NCBI GenBank assembly: GCA_903919125.1
Contig: CAIXGS010000005.1
Span: 94,719 to 158,718, forward strand
DNA: 64,000 bases
Source: an uncultured Spartobacteria bacterium
Lineage (GTDB): Bacteria > Verrucomicrobiota > Verrucomicrobiia > Chthoniobacterales > Chthoniobacteraceae
Direction: 5' to 3'
Shown here one piece after another: positions 19,901 through 31,900 of this stretch. Made by a program: the position numbers and the translations under genes. The stretch's first letter is position 1. Each line of letters begins with the position of its first letter. Under the pieces are notes generated by a model that was given only the letters and a program-made list of their open reading frames with translations, had not been told where the DNA came from and made no database searches.

Positions 19901-22900
19901 CTCGAGTTCACTGGGTCGAGTACCGGATTTTCGGGTGGCGTATCTGTTCTCGCTGGAACTCTCCTACTGAGCGCCGCCGATACCCTACCCGGCATCAGCT
20001 CTCTCTCCTTGAGTGGTGGAAGCATCGACTTGGGCGGAGGTTCGCAGTCCTTCAGCTCTTTGACCCTGCAGGGGGGATATCTTGGCAATGGAACCTTGAC
20101 CGCGAGCGGCACCATTTATCTGAATGCGGGTGAATTGGCCGCCGTCACCGGTGGAAGCGCTTCCTTATTGAAAGCTGGGTCAGGCACCGCAACCCTTTCG
20201 CAAGCCAACGCCTATACCGGCGGCACTAACATTTCAGCAGGCACACTTTATCTGGGAGATAATTCAGCATTGGGTAATGGTTCACTGACCCTTAGTGGCG
20301 GAAGTCTGGGCGTGAAAACCGGTTCATCCATCGCTCTCACTGGGGTTGACCAAAAAGTCTGGTCCAGCAACTTCTCTTTCTTCGGCGGCACTCTGGACGC
20401 TGGGACCGGCGCCGTTTCTATGACGCAAAGCGTCTCTGTGAACGTCAACTCTGGCTCGCTACTTGAAGGTGGCGCGATTTCGGGCACCTCTGCAGCGTTC
20501 GGTCTCACGAAAACTGGTAGCGGAACTCTGCAGCTCAGCGGCGCGAACACCTATACGGGAGCAACCGCGGTCAATGGCGGACTTCTTTTCGTTCCAACGG
20601 GATCCGGCGGCAACACGTCTTCCGTCTCAATAGGCTCCGCCGGTTCCGCTCTCTTTGCCGATACTGGCCTAACCATTTCGGTTCCTTACGTAAACAACGG
20701 GAGCCTCACTTTTTCGGGCAACTCAGGCACTATCGCCCTCGGTAGTCTTACTGGCTCTGGAACTACAAATTTTGGTTGGGATGCCATTATCACCAGCAGC
20801 ATCAGTGGAGGGCGGGTCACGGTTGCAAATGCGCTGACGGCGAACATTTCAGCTGGAACCGTCCGAGCCGCGGTCATTACGGCTGGCACCATGAGTGGTG
20901 GATCGCTCACCCTGACCGATATCGCTCAGACTTCTAGTATCACAAATCTCTCAGGAGGCACTTATCTTCAAAATGACGGAATATTGTCTCTGTTTAGCGG
21001 TACCTTTCCAGGAGTTGTTGCCGGGAATGGAGTTATCAATAAGTCTGGCTCGCTAAACACCCTTAGTCTCTCGGGTGCCAATACATTTACGGGGCTAATG
21101 GATGTTCAGGAGGGGACTCTCAGTGCCCGACAATTTGGTAGTACTGCAACATTATTCGTTGGTACCAGTGCCACCGCAACTATCACCGGCACTTCGCCGA
21201 GTTTGGGGCCGGTATTGAATGACGGTTCCTTGACCTTCAGCGCGCTTACTGGGACAGCCTCCTTGGGTTGGTTAGCTGGACTTAATACCTCTGGTGGTAC
21301 TACTACTTTCTTAAGTAACGGCAGTATTGCGGGTGGCTTTTCAGGAGGTATTCTCCGGGCAGCGGGAGATTTGCTGCTACAGGGTAACATCAGTGATGGC
21401 ACGATCTCTGCGGGTGCGATCGCGAGTGGCTTGGCAAACGGGATGACTGTCAGCGGCGGTTCTTTGAACGTAAGCGGGTTGATCAGTCTTTCGCAGATCA
21501 CCGGCGGGGTGGTGACTCAGACTGGGGCCGATGCTAGGGCTGTTACTTTGAACTTTATGTCTGGCGGCACCCTGATTACGACAGGGAAGTTAACGGTTAG
21601 GAATGGGGGCGCTTTTGATGATATTATCGGTGGCTCAATTTTTGTGGGGCAGGAGGCCAGCTTGGGCCAGATAACCGGCGGTACATTTACGATCAATGGA
21701 GCAGCGACTATTGGTCGTGTTGACGGAGGTAACTTTGACTTTCGCGGGGCTACAGAGATTAATAGGTTAAACGGAGGCAGCATTTTGCTGAATGGCGCGG
21801 TGAGCGTGATTTCAGGAACCTACACGGGAGCTAACGGAATCATTAGCGGTACTTCGGATTTTCTCAAATCGCAGTCCAATGCCGCGGGTTCCACGTCTTT
21901 GCCGGTTGCTGACCTTCCCTACTTAATCATGCCTGGCAGCCTTACCTTAACGGGTCATCGGACTGGACAAACGAGTGATTTCGTCAATCTCCCTAGCCTG
22001 CCGATTGCCAATTTAACTGCCCCAGCGGGAGTTATTGTGGCTCCCGGTTCTGCTGTGCTATCTGGGGCCGCGTATACAAGAACCGACACAGGTTGGCAGA
22101 TTGCACGTGCTGACGAAACGTTATCGTTAAGCGGGGTCAATACTTACACAGGGGCAACATTTTTGCATGGTGGCAATTTAATTTTAGCTGAAAACGCGAT
22201 TAACTCCACCAGCAGTATCACGGTGGATGGTGGAGGTAGTGCTTCGTTTTTTTATCTAACAGATGGTCAGCCCATCACGGTCATTAATGGAACCACTTTT
22301 TATGGTTCTGTTAGAACGAATTATACGAGAATGGTAATGGGAGGAAGCTTGACTGCCGTGAACGTGAGTCCCAGTGGCAACACGTCGTTGACGGTCGGAA
22401 CGTATGGGGTCGCGACATTCACTGGTAGTAATCTGTCGTTTCAAAACATTCAGAATGATGCTCCTTCCTCCTATCAAATAAGTACAACAAGACAGGACAG
22501 CGCGGTTTTGCTGGCGCAATCAGGGCTTTATTTCCCTAATATAGACTCGCAAGGAACCATCTCGATAGGGAATTTGACTGGAACTGGTTACACGTACATT
22601 GAGTCCAACTTGTCCGGAGGGACTATTTCTATCTCCGGCGATGGTCTCAACGCAGGCTTGGGAGTGGGCTTGGTGGTGAGAGGGACGATTTACTCGGATA
22701 TTGCGTCTGGGCATATTAGTGCGGGCGCTATTCGCAACCGTAACATTACAGGCGGCAATATTATCGCTGGTGGTGTCAATGTATCTGGGTCATTCACCGG
22801 TGGTTCACTGACAGTTGGCGGAACTTCGACTTTTGGTTCGGTGACATTTTTGAGTGACGCTAGTTTGAACCTCAATGGACAGACTGAGATCGGTTCCTAT

Positions 22901-25900
22901 GTGGGTAACAACACTCCCACGCAGTCGCTGAACATCAACTCATCGGCTACTATAGGGCAAATTAATGGAGGTTTCAATTTAACAGGCGTCCTTACGACCT
23001 CATCCGGGACCCTTTCCGGCTTAAATTTAGACAGTGGCAATAATAGCGGCGGAGTAGTCAAAGTTGGCACCTACACGACTTTAATTCTCAGCGGCACTAA
23101 TAATTACGGTTCTACCACACTGAGCGGAGGCACCCTTCAATTGGCTAGCAGCACTGGACTTGGAAAGAGTGCGCTCAATCTGAACTCTGGGGTAACCTTG
23201 GGAAATACCAGTGGCGGTCCGCTTACATTTGCGATGCCGCAGTCTTGGAATGGAGATTTTACTTTTGCGGGACCGGACAGTTTAACGTTTTCCAGCGGCT
23301 CGGTGACTCTGGCCTCCAGTAGTACCATTACGGTAACTGCTGGGAGCTTTACTGAGGGCGGGGCGATTATTGGCGGCAGTGCGGGTCTCACAAAAAAAGG
23401 TAATGGTACTTTGGTGCTCAGCGGTCTTGGTAGCTTCAGCGGCGGCTTCACCGTAAGCGGCGGCAGCGTCAACGCGACACTCAGTAATGCTCTAGGGAGT
23501 GGAACCATCACAGTGGATTCCTCTAGTACGCTTAATCTTGGCAGCACCGCTCAGTCCGCATCTGGTTTTGTGCTCGGGGGATCGTTTTCTAGCGGCAACG
23601 TGTTCGGGGGAACAATCGCGGCAGACAACTTCACGATTTTCAGCGGCCTAATGAATTCAAAATTGAGCGATGGACCGAGTGGTCCCGGCAGTCTGACGAA
23701 GTCTGGAACCGATACGGCTGTCCTATCTGGCTCGATTAGTTACACGGGACAGACGGCGGTGAGCGGAGGAAGTCTGGAGTTTAGTCAGACTGGGTTGGCG
23801 TTGTCGGGTGGCGTGGTGAACGATGCTCAACTTAGATTTTCCGCTACGAGTGGCACGGTGTCTCTTTCGAGTCTGAGCGGCGCGGGAACGACGCAATTTT
23901 CTAAGGATGGCCAAATCGGTGTATTAGCCGGCGGCACTGTTTCGACGGTGGGCACATTGTTTGTGACCTCAGGCTCCTTCTCGGGAAGTTTGCTGGGTGC
24001 CACTTCTTTAGAAAAGGTCGGTAGCGGTTCGCTCCTCACGCTCAGTGGTACGAGCGCGAACACGGGTTCGACAAAAGTGAGCTCGGGCACGTTGCGAAGC
24101 ACCGTTTCAGGGGCGCTTTCGGCAACGAGTTCTCTTTCGGTGCTCGGCGGTTTGCTGGATGTGGTGGATTACAATCCGAATATCACGCTGAGCGTTGGCA
24201 CTTTGGGCGCCGCGCAGATTACCGGGAATAGCTTGACGCTCAACGGCGGTGCAAACAATGCGGGCAGCCTGAACTTCACGGCGACCAGCGGGACCTTAAG
24301 TTTGGGTAGCCTCAATGGAGCTGGAGCGACGTATTTTGCGGGCAACGCAACCATAGGCGGCAGCATCAGTCAGGGCATCGTGCGTGCTGCAGACTCCGCG
24401 ACTCTGTACGCGACGGTCGCAGGGGGGAGCGTTACTACGGGAGCGCTCAACAGTACGACCTTATACGGCGGCACGATCACTTTGAATGCTGGAACGTCAT
24501 TAATTAATACTTTCAGCGGCGGCGCAACCTTGACGATCGGCAGCCTTGCGTACCTTCAGGTCTACAACGGTTCTTTGAGCGGCATCTCTGGTGGTGGCAC
24601 CGTGGTGAAAGTGGGAAGTTCTGACAGCCTCACTTTCAATGCGTCAAATCTCTTTACCGGCACTATGAGTGTGGCTGCGGGGACACTCGTTGCGGATAGT
24701 TTTGGGACTTCGGCACTACTCAATGTCGGCACCTACGGGTTTGCGAATATTTCTGGTACGTCGAACATCAGTCTCGGAGCAGTGCTCAACGCCGGTTCGT
24801 TACTTTTCAGCGGCACCGCCGGCGCGGTGACGCTCGCCTCACTCAATGGCATTGGCACCACGACCTTCCTAAGTAACGGCTCGATCACAGCCGGACTGAG
24901 TGAGGGGAATGTGTTCGTGGCGGGCACACTCACCTTGGGGGGCGCCTTCTCGGGAGGAAACCTTACGACAAACCAATTGGTGGCTGCTTCGATCACCGGT
25001 GGTTCGTTGATTCTCTCTGGGCCTGGAACATCACAAATCGGACTGATTAGCGGAGGGACGCTCACGAATAATGCGACTTTGCAGATTAATTCCGGGACCA
25101 TTACCAACGAGGTTGGTGGTTCTGGGATTTTACTAAAAATGGGCACATCTGAAGTCCTGAGCGTTCTTCAGGGTAAACTGCCTCAGATCGGAGGCGTCAG
25201 CGTTTTAGAGGGGACGTTAAATGCGGTGGATTTCGGGACATTGACCGCTACCAATTTGGTCGTGGGTTCCTTGGGAATTGGAGTGATTTCTGGAACAGGG
25301 ATTTCGATCGGCAACGTCTCGAATGTTGGCAGCCTCACGTTCAGCGGCGGGACGGTTTCGCTCACAAGCTTGAGTGGGAACGGCGTCACCACGTTTGCAA
25401 ATGAAGCGGCGATTTCTGGCACGCTCTCGGGAGGGACGATCACCGTGGCGGGAGTCTTCTCCGCAGGGGTGTTGAGCGGCGGGTCGCTGACGTTATTGTC
25501 GAATGGCACGATCGGTTTGCTTAACGGTGGTTCCTTGAGCAGCGACAGTGCGCTGGTGGTGACGGGTACCGGCGGGGCGGCGCTCGCGGCGGGTACTGGC
25601 GGGACGGTGTTGCAGGGGGCGCTTTCGTTGGAAAAGCGTGGAAGTGGAACGGTCAGCTTGGCTGCGGTCAACACGTACACTGGCGGGACGACGCTCACCG
25701 CTGGGACCTTGAACCTTAATAATGCGGCGGCCTTGGGTGGCGGCTCCTTCACGATTGCAGGCGGCGCGTTGGACAATACGAGTGGCGCAGCAGTGACCTT
25801 GAACGATCACTCGGAGACATGGGGCGGTAATTTCAGGTTCCGAGGAACCAGTGATCTCAACCTTGGATCAGGGACATTTACCTTGGCTGGCCTCCAGATT

Positions 25901-28900
25901 CTGACCGTGGAGGCAGGAACCTTGACGGTCGCTGGTGTCATTAGCGGCGGAAGCGATGGTTTTACCAAGGAAGGGAATGGTGCGCTAGTGCTGTCAGGCT
26001 CGGTTGCTTTCACTGGTGGAACCACCGTCAACGGCGGGATGCTATTACTCGGTGGCAGCAGCGCCTTGGCGGGCGCGGCACTTCGGGTGAGCGCGGGGAG
26101 CGTCGATCTGGGAGGAAATACTCAGGCAGTGGGCAACGTGAGTTTGCTGGCCGGTGGTTACATTGGGAACGGTACACTTGCGAGCAGTGGCTCGGTGAGT
26201 GTTGATTCTGGGGTGATTGCAGCGGTTATTTCCGGCTCCAGTGTGGTGACGAAGTCTAACGCAGGTTCTGCCACCTTGAGCATCGCCAACTATTACACCG
26301 GGGGGACGGTCATCAATGGTGGCACTTTGAATATCAATGACGCTCTCGCCATCGGTACTGGTACGCTGAGTATCGCGAACGGCGGCCTGGGGACGACGGT
26401 AGCCGCTGGGATCACCCTCAGCACCAATAACGCTCAAATCTGGGCCGGAAGCTTCTCGTTTTCTGGCTACACATTAGACATGGGAACTGGGGGAATTACC
26501 ATGACGGGCAACCCTGTGATTACCGTGAATTCAGGTTCTTTGCTGGAAGGGGGGGCGATCAATGGTGGCACCTCTAGCCTGACGAAAGCTGGGAATGGAA
26601 CGTTGCTGTTATCTGGAAGCAACAGCTTTACGGGCGGAACGAATGTGAATGGTGGCACGTTGTTACTCAAGGGAACCAACGCGCTTGCTGGTGGAGCCCT
26701 GACGGTGAGCTCTGGGAGCATCGACTTGGATGGCAGTACTCAGTTGGTGGGTGATGTTAGGCTGTCGGCGGGTGGCTATATTGGGAACGGTACCATCTCG
26801 AGTTCTGGGTCCGTGAGTCTTGATGCGGGAGTGATCGCGGCGGTGATTGGTGGCACGGGATTCGTGACTAAGTCGAACGTCGGGACTGTGACATTGAACC
26901 AAGCGAACACCTATAGCGGTGGGACTTTCCTGAAAGGCGGCACCTTGGACATCGGGATCAATGCAGCTATCGGTAGCGGGTCCTTGTACATCGACGGGGG
27001 AAATCTCTCGGCAATAGGTGGTTCTTTCACCTTGAACAACGCGCAGGTTTGGAAGACTGACTTTAGTTTTAGCGGTATCTCGCTCAATATGGGCACCGGC
27101 GCGGTGACCGTGACGGATAATCGCACACTCAAGGTGGCTTCAGGGACGTTGACCATCGGCGGGAACATTAGCGGTGGGACCTATAGCCTGACGAAAACAG
27201 GGAATGGAACGTTGCTGCTTGGTGGAAGCAACACTTTTGGTGGTGGCCTGAGCGTTTCAGCTGGAACTTTAGCGCTGGGCAGTTCTGCGAAGTTGACGAC
27301 AGTGAGTTCTTTGACTGCGTCGGGTGGGGTGTTTGACTTGGGCGCTGGCAGCCTTACGTTTTCGCAAGTTGATTTAACTGGTGGAACAATTGCCAATGGC
27401 ACGGTGACCTCCTTGACGGACTACGCGCTCCAAAGCGGGAGTGTGTCAGCGGTTCTTGTGGGAACGAACGCTTTGCTGAAGAGCGGCGCGGGCCGTTTGA
27501 CCTTGTCGGGTGTGAACACGTATAGCGGTGCAACTAGCGTCAGCGGGGGGATGTTGGTCGTGACGAGCGCTGGTGCGCTTGCGAACACGAGCGGTATCGG
27601 CGTCACCGGTGGTTCGCTGGACGCCGTGGATTACAACGGCGGCGTTTTGCTGAACGTAGGGGCGGCTGGTATGGCGAGTTTCTCGGGCGCTGGGCTCTCA
27701 GTCGGGACCATTTACAGTGACGGCTCGCTGAATTTCCGAGCTGTAACAGGAAGTATCACTGTCGGTACTTTATCGGGCAGTGGCGCGACGACCTTTGCGA
27801 GCAATGCCAATTTGAGTGCTGCGTTTCAAGTCGGCCAGTTGGTGGTTGGTGGCACTTTGAATGCGGATATCACCTCTGGCAGTGTGACTGCAGGGGTGCT
27901 TTTTGGCGGAACGGTTGGCGGCGGTGTAATCACCACCACCGATGCAGCGGCTTCTTCCAATGTGACAAATCTCAACGGCGGCACGTTTGTGCTCGGGGGC
28001 AGTCTACTGGTGACTTCGGGAACTTACTCGGGTGGCGGCTTCAGTGGGACGGGAGCCCTCGTAAAAATTGGGAGCGGCACTACTTTGAAGATAGATTCGC
28101 CTGCCAATCACACCAACCCCACAACGATCGCAGCAGGAACATTGTTGGTCACAAACTCCGGATCTTTTGCCGCTGTCCAGAATGAAGGTGCCATCGAATT
28201 CCGGGCAACGGCTACGTTGGCCAGTCTGAGCGGTGCTGGGGCAACTAGCTTTGACGGAGCAACGGCGAGCGTCGGGACTCTGAATGGCAACTCGGTCACA
28301 GGCAGCGCTGTTCTCTCGGTATCTTCTGGGACGCATAATTCTGGGGTGATTGGCGGCTCCATAGCGCTTGTGAAGACTGGCAACGGGGCGTTAACGCTGG
28401 GGACGGCGGACTCCTACACCGGTGGGACGACACTCGTGGCAGGCACGTTGACGGTGAACAATGCTGGCGCGTTGGGGAGTGGGAGTCTGCGAATAGAGGG
28501 CGGTTCTTTGGCGACGAGCGCGGGTTCTGTCATGTTGAGCAGCAACATTGCTCAAGTGTGGGCGGGAAGTTTTGGTTTCTCAGGCGGCACTTTGGACATG
28601 GGCACAGGGGCCGTCACGCTTAGCGGAAGTCAGTCGCTCACCATTTCGTCTGGTGTGTTCATCGAGCGTGGAGCCATCTCGGGCGCATTTGGGCTCACGA
28701 AGTTGGGTGCCGGTAATTTGGTGCTGGCAGGGGCTAATACTTTCACTGGAGGGGTGAATGTGACTGCTGGAACGCTAACTCTTCTGGGCTCCGGCGGGTT
28801 TGGGACTGGCAATCTCACCCTTGGATCTAATGCTACTCTCGACATCACGAATTCCCCATTAACCCTGCAGAACGTTATCATCCAAGGGGGCAAAATTTTG

Positions 28901-31900
28901 GGTTCAGTGGCCATTAGCGGAGCGAACCCCATAGGAGGTGTTTCCGATGTCAAGCTAACGGGCACGGGCACTGTCGTTGTGGACACGGCAACTGCCGACT
29001 CTGGCACACTTTTCGTGCTGAATAATCAAAGCACCTACTCGGGTGGCACTGAGTTGAAAGCGGAGAGTCAGATCTTGAGTTTCGGCACCAGCAGTGTAGG
29101 CGCCGCCAGCGGCCCGATTGGTACCGGACCTTTGAAAGTTTTGGCCAGTGGTTCAATCGACGCGAGCACGGCCAATGTTAACCTTTCCACCAATAACGCC
29201 CTCGTTCTGGCTGGTAGCCTGACTTTCCTCGGCACTAATGACCTAAACCTTGGAGCGGGCTCCGTCTCCCTACAAGATACTCAAGCGCTCATTACCAGTA
29301 AGAACACGCTGACGGTCGGCGGATCCATTTCTGGAACGGGTAGTCTGAACAAAATGGGAGCTGGTACACTGAAATTGACGGGCTCTTCTCTTTCTCAGTC
29401 TGGTACGACTAAAGTGTCCGAGGGAATCCTTGAGTTTGCCAATAGCGCGACGGTCTCTGCACCGGTGCAGTTGGTTGGTGGGACGCTGAAAGTGGATAGC
29501 GGGACACTCCTCACCGTGGGTGTTCTGAACTATTCCGGCGGTTCCTTGACCGGCTCTGGTTCATTGAAAGCGTCGACGGTGTCGGTGGATTCAGGCCTTA
29601 ACCTGAGCTCCGGGTCCACGACATTCACGGGAAGTTTGGCGAAGACCGGAGATGGGACGCTCACGTTAGCAAGCAGCGCTTTAAGTCAAATGACCCTTTC
29701 CGCAGGCTCCTTGCGAATCCTCTCTGCGGGTGCCTTGGGTTCGGCTAGCCTGGTGATTGACGGTGGAACCTTTGATACGACGGCGTTCTCAGGAGGAACC
29801 CTCTCGGTCAGTTCCGTAAACCTGAACAGCAGTTCCACCTTCAATGTGGTCGCAGGGAAGGAGCTCAATACAGGGACTGGGACTGTTATTCTGACTCAAA
29901 CTGCTGCTTTGAATACCGTCGCAGGTACTTTGACCGTGGACAGCTTGATTTCGGGTGGAACTAACGGACTTACCAAGACGGGTCTTGGCACACTAAAGTT
30001 AGCGGGCAGTACCTTTAGCGGAACGACCGTGGTTAGCGACGGTACTTTAGAATATAAGGCTAACGGGACCGCTTCTGGACCTATCGTTGTTAGTTCTGGT
30101 GCGACAGCAAAGCTGGATGGTAATTTTAGTGGCGGCTTAGTCAACGTGGGTTCGCTGGGTACGATTATCCTCGGCGGCGGTACTCTGAGCGTGGGCACCT
30201 TTAGTTTTGGCTCAAGCAAGGGAGAGTCAGGCGGTACTTTGCAGACCACTTCGGGAAAAGTGACGGCTTTCGTAGGGACCCTCAAAGGCTCTGGAACTAT
30301 CAGTGGCCCAGGTACCGTGGTGTTCGGTGCCGGTTCGACGCTGGATGTGGGTTACTCGCCTGGGGTGCTCGTGGTGGGCGGTGGTGCGACTATGGCGATC
30401 GCCAGCGAGGGTGTTGCGGTAAAGTACGAGTTCGATCCTAGTGTGACGAATCCAGATCTCGGGAATATCACCGCCTCGGGTGATTTGGCTTCTGATCGTA
30501 TCGTGGTGAATGTTGGGGGAAGCCTTACCTTCCAGAACGGCGCAACCATGACGCTGACGCCCACTTATATTTCAGGAAAGATTTTAGCGCCAGGTACGTA
30601 CCGCGAATTCCCACTTGTGATCGTCAACGGAGGAACGATTAACGCTTTGAATCAAAGCGGTACTCTTGTCACTGTATCCGGAATCAATCTAGACAGCTAT
30701 TTCAAGGTGGGTTCTGGTGCTGTGGTTTCTGGGACATTTAGGCAACTGGCTGGAGGAACTGTCGATGTAACCCTAGTCCGTAAATCTTACGCGTCGGTCA
30801 GTACCAACTCGGGGAACTTGCGGCAGACAGCGGCCGTCTTGGACTCGATTTTGAGTGCGAGCATGTTGGCTGGAGGAACCGCTGCGATCGCCTCTATTGG
30901 TACGCTCTTTACTGCGCTGGATTCAAAGACCACGGCCAATGAGATCGATACGATCCTCGCGGCCCTCAATCCCGCGCCTTATGCGGAACTGGGTAATGTG
31001 GGAATGGGCCGTATGATGGATTTGCAGGCCGCAATCCAAGGGCATCTCGACACGTTGGCTATCGGTGTGCTCTCAGACGTGGAGCCCAGTCCCGGAGAGG
31101 CGCGTGAAAGTAGCGCTTGGACGAGCGTTTATAGCGGTTGGGCGAATCGTGATGGGAGCACCTCTCAAGGGCTCGCAGGGTATTCTTCGCGCAATTTCGG
31201 GAGCATTTCCGGGGTCGAACATCGTTTCGGCGACCTGACCCTCGGCTTGACCGGTGCTGTCGGCAGCACTTCGGCTACTTTCAAACAGTCCAGTTCGAGT
31301 CTCTCGACGGACACTTGGCACGTCGGTTTGTATGGTAGCACTCCGATAGATCTGGAGGACTTCGGTGTCGTTTTTGACGCCGGCTTGGTCTACGGCGAAG
31401 GCGATTCCACGGTGAAGCGCTCTCTTTCTGGAACCGGCTTGGGATTGGGTACATTCACCGGCAAGGTGGCCTCCACGGAATGGATGGCGCAAATCGGCGC
31501 CTCTTTCCCTTCGGTGCTGCCAGATGATACGTACACTGTTACGCCGTCCCTGCACTTGCTCTACGGCTCATACCGTCAGGGCGCCATCAACGAAATTACC
31601 GATGGCACCTTGGCTGCCTTGGGCGCAAGAGTGGGTGCGTTCTCGCAATCTTCTTTGGCGACAAGACTCGGTCTTCAGGGGGCAAAGTTGCTGCGTGTGG
31701 GACAAATGCCGGCTCGTTTGACAGCCTCGGCTAACTGGTTGCACAGCTTCGATGCTGCAGGCAGGCAGGTGGATATTTCTTTTGCGACTCCGGGTGCAAC
31801 CGCTCAGAAGTTTGGCAGTTCCCGCACTGGGATGGACGCGTTCCGTATCGGTCTCGGCGGTGAAATCGCGATCACCGACCGCACGCGCTTCCAGCTCACC

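Noticed and set aside
14245..31555. Many long minus-strand open frames inside the autotransporter gene (up to about 390 codons, for example 15148-16320 and 16414-17274)
   Set aside because: They are Pro/Val-rich mirror images of the Gly/Ser/Thr repeat coding, share the repeat periodicity, and have no domain or start signal. They result from a composition that avoids stops in that frame.
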